From the NCBI GenBank assembly GCA_031296405.1, contig JAVKKH010000006.1, positions 1 through 43,512 on the forward strand: a stretch of DNA of 43,512 nt. Reading direction: 5' to 3'. This stretch comes from Candidatus Tepidifontimicrobium thermophilum (GTDB lineage Bacteria > Sysuimicrobiota > Sysuimicrobiia > Sysuimicrobiales > Sysuimicrobiaceae). A program made the translations under genes and the position numbers. The notes beneath the pieces were generated by a model. The model had not been told where the DNA came from. It made no database searches and saw only the letters and a program-made list of their open reading frames with translations. Below are positions 27,379-34,707 of this stretch, piece after piece; positions within the stretch are counted from its first letter, which is position 1; the number at the start of each line of letters is the position of its first letter.

Positions 27379-28611
27379 GTGCCCATTCCCTTGGACGTCC
27401 GAGCGGACTTCCCCCTCCTCCAGAGATCCTTGGACGGAAAGCCCCTCGTCTACCTGGACAGCGCGGCCACCTCCCAGAAGCCCCGGGCGGTCCTGGAGGC
27501 CTTGCAGCGGTACTACGAGGAGTACAACGCCAACGTGCACCGGGGCCTGTACCGTATCGCGGAGCGGGCCACCCTGGCCTACGAGGAGGCACGGGCCAAG
27601 GTGGCGGCCTTTGTGGGAGCGCGACCGGAGGAACTGGTCTTCACCCGGGGGACCACGGAGGCCATCAACCTAGTGGCCTACGCCTGGGGGGACGCGTTCG
27701 TCCGGGCGGGGGACGAGGTGCTGGTCACGGAGATGGAGCACCACAGCAACCTGGTGCCCTGGCAGTTGCTGGCCCAGCGGCGCGGAGCCAGGCTCCGGGT
27801 CCTGAAGGTCAGGCCGGAGGACGGAACCCTGGACCTGGACTCCCTGGACCGTCTGCTCACGGAACGCACCCGCATCGTAGCTGTGACGCACCAGTCCAAC
27901 GTGGTGGGGACCATCAACCCGGTCCGCTACATCTCGGAGCGTGCCCACGCCGTGGGGGCGGTGGTGGTGGTGGACGGCGCCCAGAGCGTGCCCCACATGC
28001 CCGTGCGGGTGGCCGAGCTGGGCTGTGACTTCCTCGCCTTCTCCGGACACAAGATGTGCGGTCCAACAGGCATCGGGGCCCTCTGGGGCCGCCGAGAACT
28101 GCTGGAGGCCATGCCCCCCTTCCACGGGGGCGGGGAGATGATCGAGCGGGTGGAGTTGGAGCATTCCACCTACAAGGACCCCCCTCACCGGTTCGAGGCG
28201 GGCACCCCCAACATCGCGGGGGCCATCGCTCTGGGCGTGGCGGTGGAATACTTGCGGGCGCTGGGAATGGAGGCGGTGCGGGAGCACGAGAAGGCCTTGG
28301 TCCGCTACGCCATGGCCCAGCTGGCGGAACTCCGCGGCCTCCGGCTGTACGGGCCGAAGGACCCGGAGCTGCGCGGCGGCGCGCTGGCCTTCACCCTGGA
28401 GGGGGTCCACCCCCACGACGTGGCGCAGGTGCTGGACGAACAGGGAGTGTGCGTGCGGGCCGGACACCACTGCGCCCAGCCCCTGCACCGCGCCCTGGGC
28501 CTGGCCGCCACCGCACGGGCCAGCGTGTACCTGTACAATACCGCTGAGGACATCGACGCCCTGGTGCGGGGCCTGGAACGCGTGCGGGCCTTCTTCGGGC
28601 TAGCTAGCTGA
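27379..28611 (+). CDS. sufS: Cysteine desulfurase SufS
   Basis: PLP enzyme that removes sulfur from cysteine as a persulfide for cluster building. Group II features are YLDSAATSQKP at the N-terminus, VHRGLYRIAERAT, TRGTTEAINLVAYAWG, and VTEMEHHSNLVPW. The PLP Lys is Lys225 in SGHKMCGPTG and the catalytic Cys365 is in RAGHHCAQPLH. 410 residues is normal. GTG 27379 follows GGAGGAGGGG. It is paired directly with sufU, its usual Zn-dependent sulfur acceptor. Confidence 0.97.
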   Translation: MPIPLDVRADFPLLQRSLDGKPLVYLDSAATSQKPRAVLEALQRYYEEYNANVHRGLYRIAERATLAYEEARAKVAAFVGARPEELVFTRGTTEAINLVAYAWGDAFVRAGDEVLVTEMEHHSNLVPWQLLAQRRGARLRVLKVRPEDGTLDLDSLDRLLTERTRIVAVTHQSNVVGTINPVRYISERAHAVGAVVVVDGAQSVPHMPVRVAELGCDFLAFSGHKMCGPTGIGALWGRRELLEAMPPFHGGGEMIERVELEHSTYKDPPHRFEAGTPNIAGAIALGVAVEYLRALGMEAVREHEKALVRYAMAQLAELRGLRLYGPKDPELRGGALAFTLEGVHPHDVAQVLDEQGVCVRAGHHCAQPLHRALGLAATARASVYLYNTAEDIDALVRGLERVRAFFGLAS

Positions 28612-28626
28612 GTCCCGGAGCGCCGG

Positions 28627-29091
28627 ATGCTGCAGGACCTTTACCGCGAGATCATCCTGGACCACTACGCCCACCCCAGGAACCGGGGGAAGCTGGAGGG
28701 AGCGGACATCGCGGTGGAGGGGGTCAACCCCTCCTGTGGGGACGAGATCAGCCTGTACGCCCGGGTGCGGGACGGGCGGCTGGAGGAGGTGCGCTTCGAG
28801 GGCCGTGGGTGCTCCATCAGCCAAGCGTCCGCTTCCATGATGACGGAGGCGGTGAAGGGCAAGAGCCTGGACGCCGCCCACGAGCTGGCGGAGGAGTTCA
28901 AGGCCATGATGCACGGGCAGGTGCCGGACGAGGGGCGCCTGGGCGACCTGGTGGCCCTTCAGGGCGTCCGCCGGTTCCCCGTGCGGATCAAGTGCGCCAC
29001 CCTGGCGTGGGTGGCGCTCCAGCAGGGATTGCGGGAGTACGCGGCCGGCCGCCCGGCGCGGGTTGTGGCCTCCAGCGAGGACGAGCTGTAA
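28627..29091 (+). CDS. sufU: Sulfur-transfer protein SufU
   Basis: IscU-like Zn protein that accepts persulfide sulfur from SufS. The Zn ligands are Cys37 and Asp39 (NPSCGDEI), Cys62 (GRGCSISQAS) and Cys123 (IKCATLAW). The insert between the second and third Cys, which marks SufU rather than IscU, is present (HELAEEFKAMMHGQ region). The start LYREIILDHYAHPRNRG is diagnostic. 154 residues. ATG 28627, 15 bases after sufS. The last gene of the suf operon; no sufT follows. Confidence 0.95.
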   Translation: MLQDLYREIILDHYAHPRNRGKLEGADIAVEGVNPSCGDEISLYARVRDGRLEEVRFEGRGCSISQASASMMTEAVKGKSLDAAHELAEEFKAMMHGQVPDEGRLGDLVALQGVRRFPVRIKCATLAWVALQQGLREYAAGRPARVVASSEDEL

Positions 29092-29127
29092 CCTCGCGGC
29101 TCCGCGCTCCGCTACACTGGAGGCACT

Positions 29128-29661
29128 GTGGTTCGCCGTTTGCCCTGGCTGGTGCTGGCGGGGCTGCTGGGGGTGCTGGCCGGACTGGCCCTGCGGCCCC
29201 GCGAGGGCCCCGTGGCGGGCAGAGCTCCTGCGGGCAGGCTCCCCACAGCTCCCAGCTTCATCCTGGACACCCTGGACGGTGGGAAACTAGACCTCGCCCA
29301 GCTGCGGGGCAAGCCGGTGGTCCTGAACTTCTGGGCCTCGTGGTGCGCGCCCTGCCGTTCCGAGATGCCGGTGCTGGTGCGGTCCTGGCAGCACCACGGG
29401 CAGGCCGTGCACTTCGTCGGGGTGAACGTGCTGGATGACCCGGACGAGGCGCGGCGGTTCGTGCGGGAGTTGCGGATCCCCTTCCCTTCCGTGCACGACC
29501 CCAACGGCGACACCCTCCGGTGGTTCCGGGTGCTGGGCCTGCCCACAACGGTGTTCGTGAGCCGCCAGGGTGGGATGGCCGGCGTACACGCGGGGCCCTT
29601 CCTGGGGCCGGAGGGGGAGCGGGCGCTGGAGCGGGCGGTCCGGGAGGTGCTGGCGCGGTGA
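29128..29661 (+). CDS. Membrane-tethered thioredoxin-like protein (TlpA/ResA type)
   Basis: Extracytoplasmic thiol-disulfide oxidoreductase. One N-terminal hydrophobic helix (about residues 5-22, RLPWLVLAGLLGVLAGLAL) acts as signal-anchor. The redox motif WCAPC has Cys73 and Cys76, in NFWASWCAPCRSEMPVL. The cis-Pro loop is GLPTTVFV. 177 residues is normal. Such proteins often reduce apocytochrome c or other exported thiols. GTG 29128 has GGAGG at 29119-29123, and TACACT at 29113-29118 could be a -10 giving a 3-base leader. It overlaps the DUF881 gene by GTGA. Confidence 0.9.
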   Translation: MVRRLPWLVLAGLLGVLAGLALRPREGPVAGRAPAGRLPTAPSFILDTLDGGKLDLAQLRGKPVVLNFWASWCAPCRSEMPVLVRSWQHHGQAVHFVGVNVLDDPDEARRFVRELRIPFPSVHDPNGDTLRWFRVLGLPTTVFVSRQGGMAGVHAGPFLGPEGERALERAVREVLAR

Positions 29662-30419
29662 GGGCGCTGCGTCTGGTGCCGACGGACGCCCCGGCGCGGG
29701 GCGGCCGCGCCCGGTCCGTGGCGGCGCTTCAGATCGCCGCCGTCGTGCTGCTCGCGCTCATGGGTTTTCTGCTGGTGACCCAGGTGCGCGCCACCCGCCA
29801 CTTCCGCGAGCAGCCTGAAGTCCGGACGCGCAACCTGTACGCCCTGGCCGCCATGCTGCGGCAGGAGCGGGAGGCGCGTCGACAGCTGGAGGCGCAGCTG
29901 GCGGAACTGCAGGGCCGCGTGCGGGAGTTCGAGCAGGCCGCGGCCAGCGGCCGAACCGCGCTGGAGGCGCTGCGCCGCCAGGTGGAGGAGTACCGGCTGG
30001 CGCTCGGCCTAGTACCCGTGGAGGGTCCCGGGGTGGCGGTTCACGTGGCGGAGCCAAGGGCGAGGCCGTCCCGGGGCCCCGCGGCGGTGCAGTACCAGGA
30101 TCTGGTGGCGGTAACCAACGAACTGTGGGCTGCGGGGGCGGAGGCCGTGGCGGTGAACGGGCAGCGGGTGGTGGCCACGAGCGGCTTCAGCCAGGTAGGC
30201 GGCACCATTCTGGTGAACCTGCGGCGGCTGTCCCCCCCCTTCCTGGTGGAGGCCATCGGGGACCCTGCGACGCTCGAAGGCGCCCTGAACATTCGGGGAG
30301 GGGTGGTGGAGGGGCTGCGGGGACTGGGCTTGGACGTCCGGGTGGAGCGGCGCGACCGGGTCCACCTGCCCGCCTACCAGGGTGGGTTCCAGTTCGAGCA
30401 CGCCCGCCCGACGCCGTGA
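29658..30419 (+). CDS. DUF881 family membrane protein with coiled coil
   Basis: Function unknown. One N-terminal membrane helix (about residues 25-42, LQIAAVVLLALMGFLLVTQ) is followed by a coiled coil of about 70 residues rich in Arg, Glu and Leu (LRQEREARRQLEAQLAELQG onward). The DUF881 domain comes next, with GPGVAVHVAEP, VTNELWAAGAEAVAVNGQRV and GGTILVNLRRLSPPFLVEAI. In Bacillota such genes (ylxW/ylxX) sit near division loci. Here the neighbours are a thioredoxin and an oxidoreductase. GTG 29658 overlaps the upstream stop; 253 residues. Confidence 0.85.
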   Translation: MRALRLVPTDAPARGGRARSVAALQIAAVVLLALMGFLLVTQVRATRHFREQPEVRTRNLYALAAMLRQEREARRQLEAQLAELQGRVREFEQAAASGRTALEALRRQVEEYRLALGLVPVEGPGVAVHVAEPRARPSRGPAAVQYQDLVAVTNELWAAGAEAVAVNGQRVVATSGFSQVGGTILVNLRRLSPPFLVEAIGDPATLEGALNIRGGVVEGLRGLGLDVRVERRDRVHLPAYQGGFQFEHARPTP

Positions 30420-31462
30420 CGTACGACGTGGTGGTGGCGGGGGCCTCGTTTGCGGGCCTCGCGGTCGCTCAGGCCGTCCGCGGCCGCCTGCTGGTCGTAG
30501 ATCCCAAGCCCCTGGGAGAGGGCCAGACGTCCGCGTGCGGGGCACCCCTGTCCGTGGTGGAACGGGCCGGTGCTGCCGGGGCGGTCCAGCAGGTGCACCG
30601 CAGCCTCGTGGTGCACACGCCTCGCCGCGCCTTCGTGTGGGACCTCCAGGGCGAGCCCTTCTGCACCTTCGACTACCGCCGGTTCTGTCAGCTGGCGTGG
30701 CAGCGGGTGCAGGGGGAGCTGGTGCAGGCGGCAGCGTGGTCTTTCGACGGTTTCTTCGTGCACACGTCGTCGGGCCGGTTCCGCGCGGAGTTGGTGGTGG
30801 ACTGCACCGGATGGAGGGCCGTGCTGGCACGGTCCTGGGGCGGTCCCTCCGTGGCGGGACCGCGGTGGAAGTGGTTCGGGCTCGAGACGGAAGTCCCCAC
30901 GGCCTTCGAGCCCGGACTGCACTTCTACTTCTGGCCTGAGGTCGCACCCGACGGGTACGCCTGGGCGTTCCCGTGCGGCGACCGCGTGCGGTTCGGGGTC
31001 CTGTCCTACCGAGGCCGCACCCGGCTGCGGAGTAATCTGGAAGGGTTCCTGGCCCGCTTCCGCCTGCGGCCGCGGGGGTACCACGGCGGGTTCCTGGGCG
31101 TGGGACCGGCTTGCCCGGGTGCGGGCCGCCTGTTCGCGGCGGGCGACAGCGCCGGCCACTGCCTCCCGCTGACGGGAGAGGGCATCCGCTGCGCCCTCCA
31201 CGCGGGGTGGCTGCTGGGATCCCTCGCGAGCGGGGTGCTGGCGGGCCACTTCACCCTGGAGGCAGCGCACCGGCGCTACGGCGAATACCTGAGGGCGCAG
31301 CGGGGTAGGGTGGCGTTTCTCTCCGCGGCCACGGCGTGCGCGGTGCGCTGGCCCCCCACCATGCGGGAACTGGCCCTGGCCAGCTGGTCCCACCCGGTCC
31401 TGCGCCGGACCTTCCTCCGGCACTACCTCGGAACTTTCCCCGCCGCGGACGCGGTAGACTGA
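30416..31462 (+). CDS. FAD-dependent oxidoreductase, geranylgeranyl reductase-like
   Basis: Flavoprotein of the PHBH/geranylgeranyl reductase fold. The dinucleotide motif is VVAGASFAGLAVAQAV at the N-terminus. DCTG (mid-protein) and GDSAGHCLPLTGEGIRCALH (about 237-256) are the second and third FAD-contact segments. 348 residues is close to GGR length. Family members reduce isoprenoid chains of archaeal lipids, chlorophyll or menaquinone (MenJ). With a men operon in the window, a menaquinone side-chain reductase is a reasonable guess, but the substrate is not readable. GTG 30416 overlaps the DUF881 stop. Confidence 0.75.
   Translation: MTYDVVVAGASFAGLAVAQAVRGRLLVVDPKPLGEGQTSACGAPLSVVERAGAAGAVQQVHRSLVVHTPRRAFVWDLQGEPFCTFDYRRFCQLAWQRVQGELVQAAAWSFDGFFVHTSSGRFRAELVVDCTGWRAVLARSWGGPSVAGPRWKWFGLETEVPTAFEPGLHFYFWPEVAPDGYAWAFPCGDRVRFGVLSYRGRTRLRSNLEGFLARFRLRPRGYHGGFLGVGPACPGAGRLFAAGDSAGHCLPLTGEGIRCALHAGWLLGSLASGVLAGHFTLEAAHRRYGEYLRAQRGRVAFLSAATACAVRWPPTMRELALASWSHPVLRRTFLRHYLGTFPAADAVD
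31455..31460 (+). promoter_or_regulatory. Possible -10 box for the tRNA pair
   Basis: TAGACT lies at the end of the preceding gene, about 55 bases before tRNA-Leu. No convincing -35 is present at 16-18 bases, so this is only a candidate. Confidence 0.25.
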
Positions 31463-31515
31463 AAAGCGGCCCTGTCCGGCGATCCTTTGCGTCGGGTGTT
31501 AGGCTGTTCGTGGAG

Positions 31516-31602
31516 GCCGGAGTGGCGGAACCGGCAGACGCGCCGGACTCAAAATCCGGTGGGCGCAAGCCCGTGTGGGTTCGACTCCCACCTCCGGCAC
31601 CA
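31516..31602 (+). tRNA. tRNA-Leu (anticodon CAA)
   Basis: The acceptor stem GCCGGAG (31516-31522) pairs with CTCCGGC (31592-31598). The anticodon arm CCGGA/TCCGG encloses the loop CTCAAAA, with CAA at 31550-31552, reading UUG. A long variable arm marks a class II tRNA. The T-arm is GTGGG TTCGACT CCCAC. Discriminator A and CCA are encoded (31600-31602). 87 bases. Confidence 0.97.
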
Positions 31603-31677
31603 GGGCGGATAGCTCAGCGGGAGAGCACGTCCCTTACAAGGACGGGGTCGCAGGTTCGAACCCTGCTCCGCCCACCA
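31603..31677 (+). tRNA. tRNA-Val (anticodon TAC)
   Basis: The acceptor GGGCGGA (31603-31609) pairs with TCCGCCC (31667-31673). The anticodon arm CGTCC/GGACG holds loop CTTACAA, with TAC at 31635-31637, reading GUA and other Val codons. The T-loop is TTCGAAC. CCA is encoded (31675-31677). It begins at the very next base after the CCA of tRNA-Leu. Confidence 0.97.
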
Positions 31678-31735
31678 CATCCATCCCCCGGCGGTGGAGG
31701 CGCCCGCCGGTTGAGGGGGCACGGGAGGGCGTTCC

Positions 31736-32191
31736 GTGCAGGTCACGTTGCCGGTGGAGGTGCGGTACGCGGAGACCGACCAGATGGGCGTGGTGCACCA
31801 CGCGGTGTACGTGGTGTGGATGGAGGCCGCACGCGTGGAGTTCCTCAAGCGTCTGGGGACCCCCTACCACGAGCTGGAGCGCTCGGGGATTCGGCTTCCG
31901 GTGGTGGAGCTGGGCGTCACCTACCGCGCCCCGGCCAGCTTCGGCCAAGTGGTGGCGGTGAGCTGCCAGCTGAGCGGGCTCGCTAGCCGGGCCGTCTCCT
32001 TCCGGTATGCGGTGGAGCTGGACGGACGCCTGCTGGCGGAGGGGTATACCCGTCACGTGTGCTGCGACCTGAACGGGCAGGCGATGCCACTGCCGGAGAC
32101 CTTGCGGCAGGTACTAGAGGGAGCCCGGGCGCCGCGTTCGGGCGGTCAGAGGGAACGCCCGGTTCTGCGCGCGCCGGGGACGGTAGAATAG
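31736..32191 (+). CDS. Hotdog-fold acyl-CoA thioesterase (4HBT/YbgC family)
   Basis: Hydrolyses an acyl- or aroyl-CoA. The family motif RYAETDQMGVVHHAVYVVW (residues 10-28) has the catalytic Asp15 and the following His. WMEAARVEFLKRLG and RLPVVELGVTYRAPA are typical. 151 residues, with about 20 variable residues at the end. GTG 31736 follows GGGAGGG. The men operon here has no DHNA-CoA thioesterase, and known DHNA-CoA thioesterases of cyanobacteria and plants are hotdog enzymes, so that role is possible. A general YbgC role in phospholipid or Tol-related metabolism is the default reading. Confidence 0.85.
   Translation: MQVTLPVEVRYAETDQMGVVHHAVYVVWMEAARVEFLKRLGTPYHELERSGIRLPVVELGVTYRAPASFGQVVAVSCQLSGLASRAVSFRYAVELDGRLLAEGYTRHVCCDLNGQAMPLPETLRQVLEGARAPRSGGQRERPVLRAPGTVE
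32184..32189 (+). promoter_or_regulatory. Likely -10 box for the 57-residue gene
   Basis: TAGAAT, preceded by GG, overlaps the thioesterase stop codon and resembles the suf -10. The -35 region (around 32161-32166) does not match consensus. The predicted start is near 32196, 50 bases before the small gene. Confidence 0.4.
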
Positions 32192-32245
32192 GGGTCGCAG
32201 GGCCTCGAACGCCAAAAACCGCGGGCGACGAGGAGGTGGTGATCC

Positions 32246-32419
32246 GTGGCCGTACGCACAGCCGTTCGAGACGCTGCGCTGAACTGCTACCGTGAGCTGG
32301 TGCGGATCCAGAAAGAGCTGCAGGGTCTGGGGGAGTACCCCAGCACCAAGGACGTGGTCAAGCAGGTACAGGCTCTGGTGGAGGCGCTGCAGCGGTTCAT
32401 GCGCGAGGCGGGGGACTGA
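32246..32419 (+). CDS. Small helical protein of unknown function (57 residues)
   Basis: A GTG frame with a strong Shine-Dalgarno (AGGAGGTG at 32230-32237). It encodes MAVRTAVRDAALNCYRELVR, then a helix of IQKELQGLGEYPSTKDVVKQ, and ends VQALVEALQRFMREAGD. Codons end mostly in G or C, and the amphipathic pattern suggests two or three helices. It has one Cys and no signal or membrane segment. I do not recognise a family. It sits between a thioesterase and a convergent oxidoreductase, behind its own candidate -10. Confidence 0.65.
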   Translation: MAVRTAVRDAALNCYRELVRIQKELQGLGEYPSTKDVVKQVQALVEALQRFMREAGD

Positions 32420-32463
32420 AGTCTCCGGCGCGCCTGCAGGCGGGCCCCGGCGGCGCAGGACTA

Positions 32464-34326
32464 TCAGCGCCCACGGCCGTCGGGGCCCCTCGGGCAGACG
32501 GTCACAGACCAGAGCTCACGGCAGCCCGAGCTTACCAGGTCGGGCCTCGGTTCGCGGACTTCCAAGACGCCGCGGAAGGCGGCCCAGAGCAAGCTGGCGG
32601 CTTCGCCGCGGGTCAGGGCGCGGTTCCCCGCAGGCTGAGACCCAGGAAGTCCCAGCGCACGGAGCAGCGCGACGGCAGAGGACGCCGGTAGCGGGTAGCC
32701 CAGGGTAGGGAAGGAGGCCAGGCGGACGGCCTGGATGGTGTCCAAGGCCGAGTCCGGGCCCCTGGCCCTGAAGAAGTGTTCCAGGTTATCCAGCCATTCG
32801 CGCACCGAGATGGGGCGCCGCAGGTGCATCCCGCCACGGAGCCAGTAACTTCCGTTGAACAGACCCCGGCGCAGCAACTCCACGGCGTCGGGGTACCCAG
32901 GATCCAGCGCGTCATCCACGGCCGCGCGCCTGGGCGCGTGCAACCGCACCCCTGCCAGCCGCAAGGCGGTGCGGAGCTGCTGGAGGGCTGACGGGTTTTC
33001 CGCGAACACCGACGGCGGCCTTCCCAGCGAGTGCGCGACCGCGGCCGCGATCCCGGCGGCCTCTCCCAGCGCCATCTGCAACGGCACGACCCGGGCAGAG
33101 AAAGCCGCTACCGAGTCGAAGGACGCGGCCTGGGAGACCACCAGGAGGTTGTCGATCCGCTCGGGCAGGAGCGAGCGGAAGGGGACCCCGTACGGAGCGG
33201 GCACGCCGGGCAGGTACGGAGGCTCGCCCGCGTAGTAGGCCTGCCCGTCCAGGGGGTAGCCTCCGACGGCCACGGTGTCGGGGAAGTCGCGGCCGTACAG
33301 CACGTCGTCTGCCCGGAGCCGGTACCGGCCTACCATGTGGCGACTTTCCCGCACGTACAGCGCCGGAGCCGTGGCCACGAGCTCCGCGGTGCCGAACAGG
33401 TGCGGGGCTGCGAGCCGCAGGTACCTCACCGCCCGCAGGGCCTCTGCCTGCGCCTGGCGGTGCGCCAGGGCCAGGGAGTCCGGGTCGGTGGCATCCACCC
33501 CGAAGACCTGTAAGCCCTTGACGAGCACGCTCCCGTCGCCCTGCAGGGCCAGCTCCAGTCCCCTCAGGGTGAAGCGCGAGGGGTCGCTGGGGACGTAGCG
33601 GGTCAGCAGGCCGTTGAAGCCCCACACCAGGTACGGCCCGCGGCCGCTGCCGTCCGGACACGGCCGGCTCGGGCAGGCAGCCACAGAGACCTGCGTCCAG
33701 GACAGGCCGCGCAGCCGCAGGACCAGGCCTGCGGCCATGGATCGGCGGTCCAGGCCCGTGTCCTCGCGACCCACGGTGAAGCGGACGCCCGCGGCTGCGG
33801 CCAGCTGAGCTACGTCCGTGGCGTCCACGACCGCCTCCGCGGAGATCCTCGCGCGACCCTCCGGGGTCGCCATGACCACCGCGGTCACCCGATTGTGGCT
33901 GACCTCGACCTCCTCAAGCCGCCAGCCCAGCTTGACCTGTACACCGGAAGTGTGCAGCAACTCGCGAAGGATCCGCCCCGCACGGCGGACGTCCACGCCG
34001 TCGAAGGAGCCCAGCCGGCGTACGAACTCCTGTACGAGGCCGCCGTACAGCAGAGCACCGGAGGAGTCCCAGGACAGGTCCAGGGTGTCGAGCCAGCTCT
34101 GGGCGAAAGCACCGCCCACGAAGGACGTCGGGTCGGCCAGCACCACCCGAAGCCCCCGGTAGGCTGCGGCGGCCGCTGCGGTCACCCCCTGGGGGGTCGC
34201 GCCGTAAACGAGCACGTCCACGGACACCTGCCGGGGCTGCGGGGACTGGGCGTAGCTGACCGGAGCCGCGGCCAGGAGGGCCGCTGCCACCCCGCACAAC
34301 AACCCCCAGGACCTTTTCCGCGCCAT
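32464..34326 (-). CDS. Secreted FAD-dependent oxidoreductase with SLH-like C-terminal repeats
   Basis: A signal peptide fits residues 1-26 (RSWGLLCGVAAALLAAAPVS, then YAQ). The FAD domain starts with VDVLVYGATPQGVTAAAAAA, then VVLADP and FVGGAF, as in the FAD_oxidored (pfam12831-like) family. VDATDVAQLAAAAG and the later YGVPFRSLLPERIDNLLVVS, VPLQMALGEAAG segments complete the flavin site. After about residue 465 come two SLH-like units, one around PDAVELLRRGLFNG...RRPISVREWLDNL, the other around LLRALGLPG...ALTRGEAASLL. The protein may thus be tied to the cell surface. Start ATG 34326 has AGGAGG. Substrate unknown; no partner gene is near. Confidence 0.8.
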   Translation of the reverse strand: MARKRSWGLLCGVAAALLAAAPVSYAQSPQPRQVSVDVLVYGATPQGVTAAAAAAYRGLRVVLADPTSFVGGAFAQSWLDTLDLSWDSSGALLYGGLVQEFVRRLGSFDGVDVRRAGRILRELLHTSGVQVKLGWRLEEVEVSHNRVTAVVMATPEGRARISAEAVVDATDVAQLAAAAGVRFTVGREDTGLDRRSMAAGLVLRLRGLSWTQVSVAACPSRPCPDGSGRGPYLVWGFNGLLTRYVPSDPSRFTLRGLELALQGDGSVLVKGLQVFGVDATDPDSLALAHRQAQAEALRAVRYLRLAAPHLFGTAELVATAPALYVRESRHMVGRYRLRADDVLYGRDFPDTVAVGGYPLDGQAYYAGEPPYLPGVPAPYGVPFRSLLPERIDNLLVVSQAASFDSVAAFSARVVPLQMALGEAAGIAAAVAHSLGRPPSVFAENPSALQQLRTALRLAGVRLHAPRRAAVDDALDPGYPDAVELLRRGLFNGSYWLRGGMHLRRPISVREWLDNLEHFFRARGPDSALDTIQAVRLASFPTLGYPLPASSAVALLRALGLPGSQPAGNRALTRGEAASLLWAAFRGVLEVREPRPDLVSSGCRELWSVTVCPRGPDGRGR

Positions 34327-34386
34327 GAGACCTCCTGTGGATCGCCCACCAAATACGCAACCGCGGTGTCGGGTTCCTGCTGGTCC

Positions 34387-34417
34387 TTGACCGGGCGTCG
34401 GCCCAGCAAGCTACAAT
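34387..34417 (+). promoter_or_regulatory. Promoter of the ileS T-box transcript
   Basis: TTGACC (34387-34392), 19 bases, TACAAT (34412-34417). The predicted start is near 34424, about 285 bases before ileS. The spacer is at the long end of the normal range. Confidence 0.6.
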
Positions 34418-34423
34418 CGCCAC

Positions 34424-34694
34424 ACAGGCGACGAAGGGGACCAGTAGCGCCGCGGGCGGGTCCCGAAGCGAGCCGCGGTGGTGGGAGGCGGTGGGTCGCG
34501 CGGCGTGAACATCGCCCCGGAGCTTCCCGGCGAAACGCCAAGGAGTAGCCGAGGACGGAGCCTCCACCGTGACCCGGAGGGCGGAATCGGAGGCGACGGA
34601 CGCCTCCCGTTCCGGCAGAGGGCAGGCGCGCTTGCCTGAAGCGGGGTGGTACCGCGGGCCGAGGCCCGTCCCGGTGGGACGGGCCTCGGCTTTT
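34424..34694 (+). ncRNA. T-box leader (tRNA-Ile-responsive riboswitch)
   Basis: The near-invariant T-box sequence GGGTGGTACCGCGG lies at 34644-34657, where TGGT would pair with the NCCA end of uncharged tRNA. A long structured Stem I region precedes it, starting GACGAAGGGGACCAGTAG. The likely specifier is ATC at 34511-34513, inside GTGAACATCGCC, an Ile codon. The conserved linker GGAGTAGCCGAGGACGG follows Stem I. A Stem III-like hairpin (GGCAGG...GCTTGCCT region) precedes the antiterminator. Uncharged tRNA-Ile should favour the antiterminator and let ileS be transcribed. Confidence 0.92.
34658..34694 (+). terminator. T-box-controlled intrinsic terminator
   Basis: Bases 34658-34672 pair perfectly with 34676-34690, a 15-bp stem with a GGT loop, followed by TTTT (34691-34694). 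The left arm begins right after the T-box sequence, so antiterminator and terminator compete for it. This is the clearest intrinsic terminator in the window and shows that control is transcriptional. Confidence 0.93.
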
Positions 34695-34707
34695 CCAGGA
34701 GGACGGG

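Noticed and set aside
32431-32442. 12-base palindrome CGCCTGCAGGCG between convergent genes as a terminator
   Set aside because: No T-run on either side and no loop; such palindromes are expected by chance in this GC-rich DNA.
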